Assembly (NCBI GenBank): GCA_046733355.1
Contig: JBKPOZ010000124.1
Span: 1 to 64,000, forward strand
From: VAZQ01 sp046733355
GTDB lineage: Bacteria; Pseudomonadota; Alphaproteobacteria; Rhizobiales; Xanthobacteraceae
Direction of reading: 5' to 3'
Length of the DNA: 64,000 bases
Shown: positions 61,104 through 64,000 of the stretch, piece by piece
Numbering within the stretch: position 1 is the first letter of the stretch
How the letters are laid out: every line of letters begins with the position of its first letter
The notes under the pieces: generated by a model
Databases searched by the model: none
The model's input: only the letters and a program-made list of their open reading frames with translations
What the model was told of the DNA's origin: nothing
Translations under genes and position numbers: made by a program

Positions 61104-64000
61104 ATGAATGAAGCGCTCAGGCTTGCGTTCGGGCTGCGGTTCGGGGATCTCTACGCGCGCGACGGTCTCGTGCGCGTCGATGCAGCCTTTGTCGACTTTC
61201 TGAAGACGCGCGATGTGGGGCTGCACAATCGGCTCCTGGCGGCGCGTGCCACACCCGACGAGCTGACCGGCAAAGCGCATTCCGATCTGATCGTCGCAGT
61301 CGCGCCGGAGCTGGAAAACTTCGTTGGCGAGCTGTTTGGCATCGACGATGCGTTGCACGCGCTCGCAGCCCGGCAGGGTGCGCTCGCGCCGCTCTATGCC
61401 GTCAAACGTCTGTTCGTGCAGCGGCGCGCAGCGAAGAAATATGGGCCTTCGGAGGTGGCGACTTTCGATGCCGCAGCGCTGCGGGCAATGCTTGAGCAGC
61501 TGTTTGGCGAAGAATTTACCGAGCTGCGCTTCGCCCGGGCGGTGGAAGCGTGGATGCGGAGCGAGCCAGAGAACGCCGACAAACTGGATGTTGCCGCACG
61601 CTATGCCGCCTGGGCCCTGCATGCGCCCGAGGGGCAGGAGCGGCATAAGGGCGGCGTGCTGTTCAAGACTCCGCACAAGGTCGATCCCTGTCGCCTCATT
61701 CCGGTCGAGACGGAGGTGGTCGATGGCGTGAGCATGCTGAAATTGCCACGCGAGCATCGACGTGCCCGGGACGGCTTCGCTCTGACCGACCAAGGCACCG
61801 ATATTGTCGGCGCGCTCGATCAGGCCAACTACTGCATATGGTGCCATCATCAGGGCAAGGACTCGTGCTCGCACGGACTCAAGGAGAAGGACGGCGCGTT
61901 CAAGCGCAGCGCCTTCGGCGCGCCGCTCACCGGCTGTCCGCTCGACGAGAAGATTTCGGAAATGAACGAAGTCGCCGCGACCGGGCAGATGGTCGGGGCG
62001 CTTGCCATCGTCGCGCTCGACAATCCGATGTGCGCCGCCACCGGCCACCGCATCTGCAACGATTGCATGAAGGCCTGCATTTTTCAGAAACAGCAACCCG
62101 TCGATATCCCGCAGATCGAGACACGCGTGCTCAAAGAGGTGCTGGCTCTGCCCTGGGGATTCGAAATCTATTCCCTGCTCACGCGCTGGAATCCGCTCAA
62201 TCTGCGGCAGCCCCTGCCGAAGTCGCACTCGGGCCGCGGCGTCCTCGTGGTCGGCTTGGGCCCTGCAGGCTTTACGCTCGCGCACCATCTCATGAACGAT
62301 GGTCATACCGTCGTCGCCGTGGACGGGCTCAAGATCGAGCCGCTACCACCGGATATTTCGGGCGTGCGCCCGGACGGCACGCGTGTTTTGTTCCGGCCCA
62401 TCCGCGAGCTGGCGGAGCTGCGGGAGGGACTCGATTCGCGCGTGATGGCCGGATTTGGCGGCGTCGCTGAGTATGGCATCACCGTCCGCTGGGACAAGAA
62501 TTTCCTGAAGCTCGTGCGGCTGTTGCTCGAGCGTCGAAGCGAATTCAGGATGTTCGGCGGCGTGCGCTTCGGCGGCGCCATCACCATCGACAGCGCTTTT
62601 GCGCTCGGGTTCGATCACATCGCGCTCTGCGCGGGAGCCGGGCGTCCGAGCATTGTCTCCATGAAGAACGGCCTTGCTTCGGGAGTGCGCCAGGCCAGCG
62701 ATTTCCTCATGGCACTCCAGCTCACCGGCGCGGCGAAATCGGACAGCCTCGCCAATCTGCAAATCCGGTTGCCGGTTGTCGTGATTGGCGGCGGGCTCAC
62801 AGCCATCGACACGGCGACGGAGGCGCTTGCCTACTATCCCTTGCAGGTCGAAAAGTTCTTCAGCCGTTACGAGACGCTCTGCGCGGAGCGCGGAGAGGCG
62901 GAAATACGCTCGAGCTGGAGCGCGCAGGAAAGAGCAGTGGCGGCGGAATTCATCGAGCACGCGCGGCAGATCCGCGCCGAGCGTGCGGCAGCCACGCTCG
63001 AGGGCCGCAAGCCCCGTCTATCCGAGCTGGTGAGGCAGTGGGGCGGCGCTACCATCGTGTACCGCCGACGCCTCATCGATTCGCCGAGCTACACGCTCAA
63101 TCACGAGGAAGTGGGAAAGGCGCTCGAGGAGGGGATCCGCTTTGCGGAACGCCTGGTGCCGCGGGAAGTGCTGCTCGATGAACATGGATGGGCGCGCGCC
63201 TTGCGCGTTGCGTCGGCTGATGCGGATGGCACGCGCGTCCTCGATCTACCCGCACGCAGCATCGTGGTTGCCGCCGGCACGCAACCGAACACGGTGCTGG
63301 CGCGCGAGGAGCCGCAGCACATCGCGCTCGACGGGAAGCATTTCCAGGCCCTCGACGACAGCGGCCACCCTGTGACACCGGAGCGGATCACGAAACCTTC
63401 CGCAGTCCATGTTCTGGCGCATATCCGCGCCGACGGCCGCGGCATCAGCTTCTTCGGCGATCTGCACCCCTCGTTTGCCGGCAATGTCGTGAAGGCCATG
63501 GCCAGTGCCAAGCAGGGCTATCCGGTGATCAGCCGCATGCTGCAACGCTGCGCTCCATGTTCTCGGTCGCCGCAGGAGCTGATCGCGCGCCTTGATGACG
63601 AGCTGCGGCCTACGGTTGCCGCTATCAACCGGCTCACGCCGACCATCGTCGAGATCGTGGTCCGCGCCCCGTTGGCCGCGCGCGCGTTTATGCCCGGCCA
63701 ATTCTATCGGCTGCAGAATTACGAGACACTCTCGCCCGCCACCGAGGACACCCGGCTCGCCAAAGAGGGGCTGGCGCTCACCGGTGCGTCGGTCGATCCC
63801 GAACGGGGGCTCCTCTCAACCATCGTTCTTGAGATGGGCGGCTCGTCCGACCTGTGCGCTCAGCTCTCGGCCGGTGAGCCCATCGTGCTGATGGGCCCAA
63901 CGGGTCATCCCACTGATATACCCGCGGATGAGACCGTCCTGCTGATCGGCGGCGGGCTCGGCAATGCAGTGCTGTTCTCGATCGGCCAGGCGCTGCGGCG
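61104..64000 (+). CDS. Large Fe-S/FAD/NAD(P) oxidoreductase, truncated by the window end
   Basis: At least 965 residues, no stop before the edge. Residues 1-240 are helical. Cys clusters at about 243-254 (CIWCHHQGKDSC) and 310-330 (CNDCMKAC) resemble the Fe-S N-domain of GltD/PreT proteins. FAD (VLVVGLGPAGFTLA, about 382) and NAD(P) (VVVIGGGLTAIDTATEAL, about 559) sites follow. From about 830 a ferredoxin-reductase-like module begins (PGQFYRLQNYE) and reaches its own nucleotide motif (LLIGGGLGNAVLF). It looks like an electron-bifurcating or transfer flavoprotein; the partner is unknown. The frame starts at the ATG before NEALRL. Confidence 0.85.
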   Translation, partial: MNEALRLAFGLRFGDLYARDGLVRVDAAFVDFLKTRDVGLHNRLLAARATPDELTGKAHSDLIVAVAPELENFVGELFGIDDALHALAARQGALAPLYAVKRLFVQRRAAKKYGPSEVATFDAAALRAMLEQLFGEEFTELRFARAVEAWMRSEPENADKLDVAARYAAWALHAPEGQERHKGGVLFKTPHKVDPCRLIPVETEVVDGVSMLKLPREHRRARDGFALTDQGTDIVGALDQANYCIWCHHQGKDSCSHGLKEKDGAFKRSAFGAPLTGCPLDEKISEMNEVAATGQMVGALAIVALDNPMCAATGHRICNDCMKACIFQKQQPVDIPQIETRVLKEVLALPWGFEIYSLLTRWNPLNLRQPLPKSHSGRGVLVVGLGPAGFTLAHHLMNDGHTVVAVDGLKIEPLPPDISGVRPDGTRVLFRPIRELAELREGLDSRVMAGFGGVAEYGITVRWDKNFLKLVRLLLERRSEFRMFGGVRFGGAITIDSAFALGFDHIALCAGAGRPSIVSMKNGLASGVRQASDFLMALQLTGAAKSDSLANLQIRLPVVVIGGGLTAIDTATEALAYYPLQVEKFFSRYETLCAERGEAEIRSSWSAQERAVAAEFIEHARQIRAERAAATLEGRKPRLSELVRQWGGATIVYRRRLIDSPSYTLNHEEVGKALEEGIRFAERLVPREVLLDEHGWARALRVASADADGTRVLDLPARSIVVAAGTQPNTVLAREEPQHIALDGKHFQALDDSGHPVTPERITKPSAVHVLAHIRADGRGISFFGDLHPSFAGNVVKAMASAKQGYPVISRMLQRCAPCSRSPQELIARLDDELRPTVAAINRLTPTIVEIVVRAPLAARAFMPGQFYRLQNYETLSPATEDTRLAKEGLALTGASVDPERGLLSTIVLEMGGSSDLCAQLSAGEPIVLMGPTGHPTDIPADETVLLIGGGLGNAVLFSIGQALR

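Noticed and set aside
60939..62306. 455-codon minus-strand frame opposite the large flavoprotein
   Set aside because: The plus frame translates without stops from 61,104 to the edge with Fe-S, FAD and NAD motifs.

Overview
The window looks like part of the chromosome of a GC-rich alphaproteobacterium, most likely a soil or root-associated member of the Hyphomicrobiales (Bradyrhizobium/Rhodoplanes-like). This rests on the high GC, the many ABC importers of small nitrogenous and organic compounds, the Tat-type signal peptides, and several families of short palindromic extragenic repeats. No tRNA, rRNA, CRISPR array, transposase or integrase was seen. Species identity is inference.

Layout. (1) 0-8.2 kb: a CocE-type hydrolase followed on the minus strand by a complete branched-chain amino-acid-type (Liv) ABC importer, then a maleylacetoacetate-isomerase-like GST and a 3-oxoadipate-enol-lactonase-like hydrolase. 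(2) 8.4-16.6 kb: a compact Pel-type exopolysaccharide cluster (pelA-TPR-pelD-pelE-pelF) ending in a PhoD-like phosphatase. It lacks pelC, pelG, the PelA hydrolase domain and the PelD GGDEF domain. (3) 16.6-25.9 kb: a frameshifted DUF985 cupin, secreted and binding proteins, a monooxygenase-like protein, and a minus-strand operon of an MFS transporter, an unknown protein, an alcohol dehydrogenase-like MDR and a Gfo/Idh oxidoreductase. A crotonase and a DUF3830 protein follow. (4) 25.9-32.5 kb: a purine/ureide module with an allantoate amidohydrolase-like M20 enzyme, a stand-alone 5-hydroxyisourate hydrolase (UraH), a PotABCD-type importer and a UraD-UraH fusion whose UraH half lacks key residues. 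(5) 32.5-38.6 kb: a lysine/alanine-rich histone-like protein, a second Liv importer and a DUF1445 hydro-lyase-like protein. (6) 38.6-42.6 kb: a DUF5681 protein behind a strong promoter and two tandem terminator-like hairpins, a beta-hydroxyacid dehydrogenase and an MFS transporter.

(7) 42.7-53.9 kb: two divergent nitrogen-scavenging operons. Leftward is a nitrate/cyanate-type ABC importer with cyanase (cynS). Rightward is a dipeptide-type ABC importer followed by AtzG/AtzE-like amidase subunits. Each operon has an excellent sigma-54 (-24/-12) promoter match in the shared 355-bp gap. (8) 54-64 kb: a cytochrome b561 with a molybdopterin oxidoreductase, a PRC-barrel protein, an RlpA-like protein, a three-gene minus-strand catabolic operon (Gfo/Idh, DUF993, sugar-phosphate isomerase), a 4HBT thioesterase, and a very large multidomain flavoprotein that runs off the right edge.

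Taken together the region is dominated by uptake and hydrolysis of nitrogen-rich small molecules (ureides, cyanate, carboxybiuret-like amides). Operons are tight, often with overlapping stop and start codons, and are separated by palindromic repeats.
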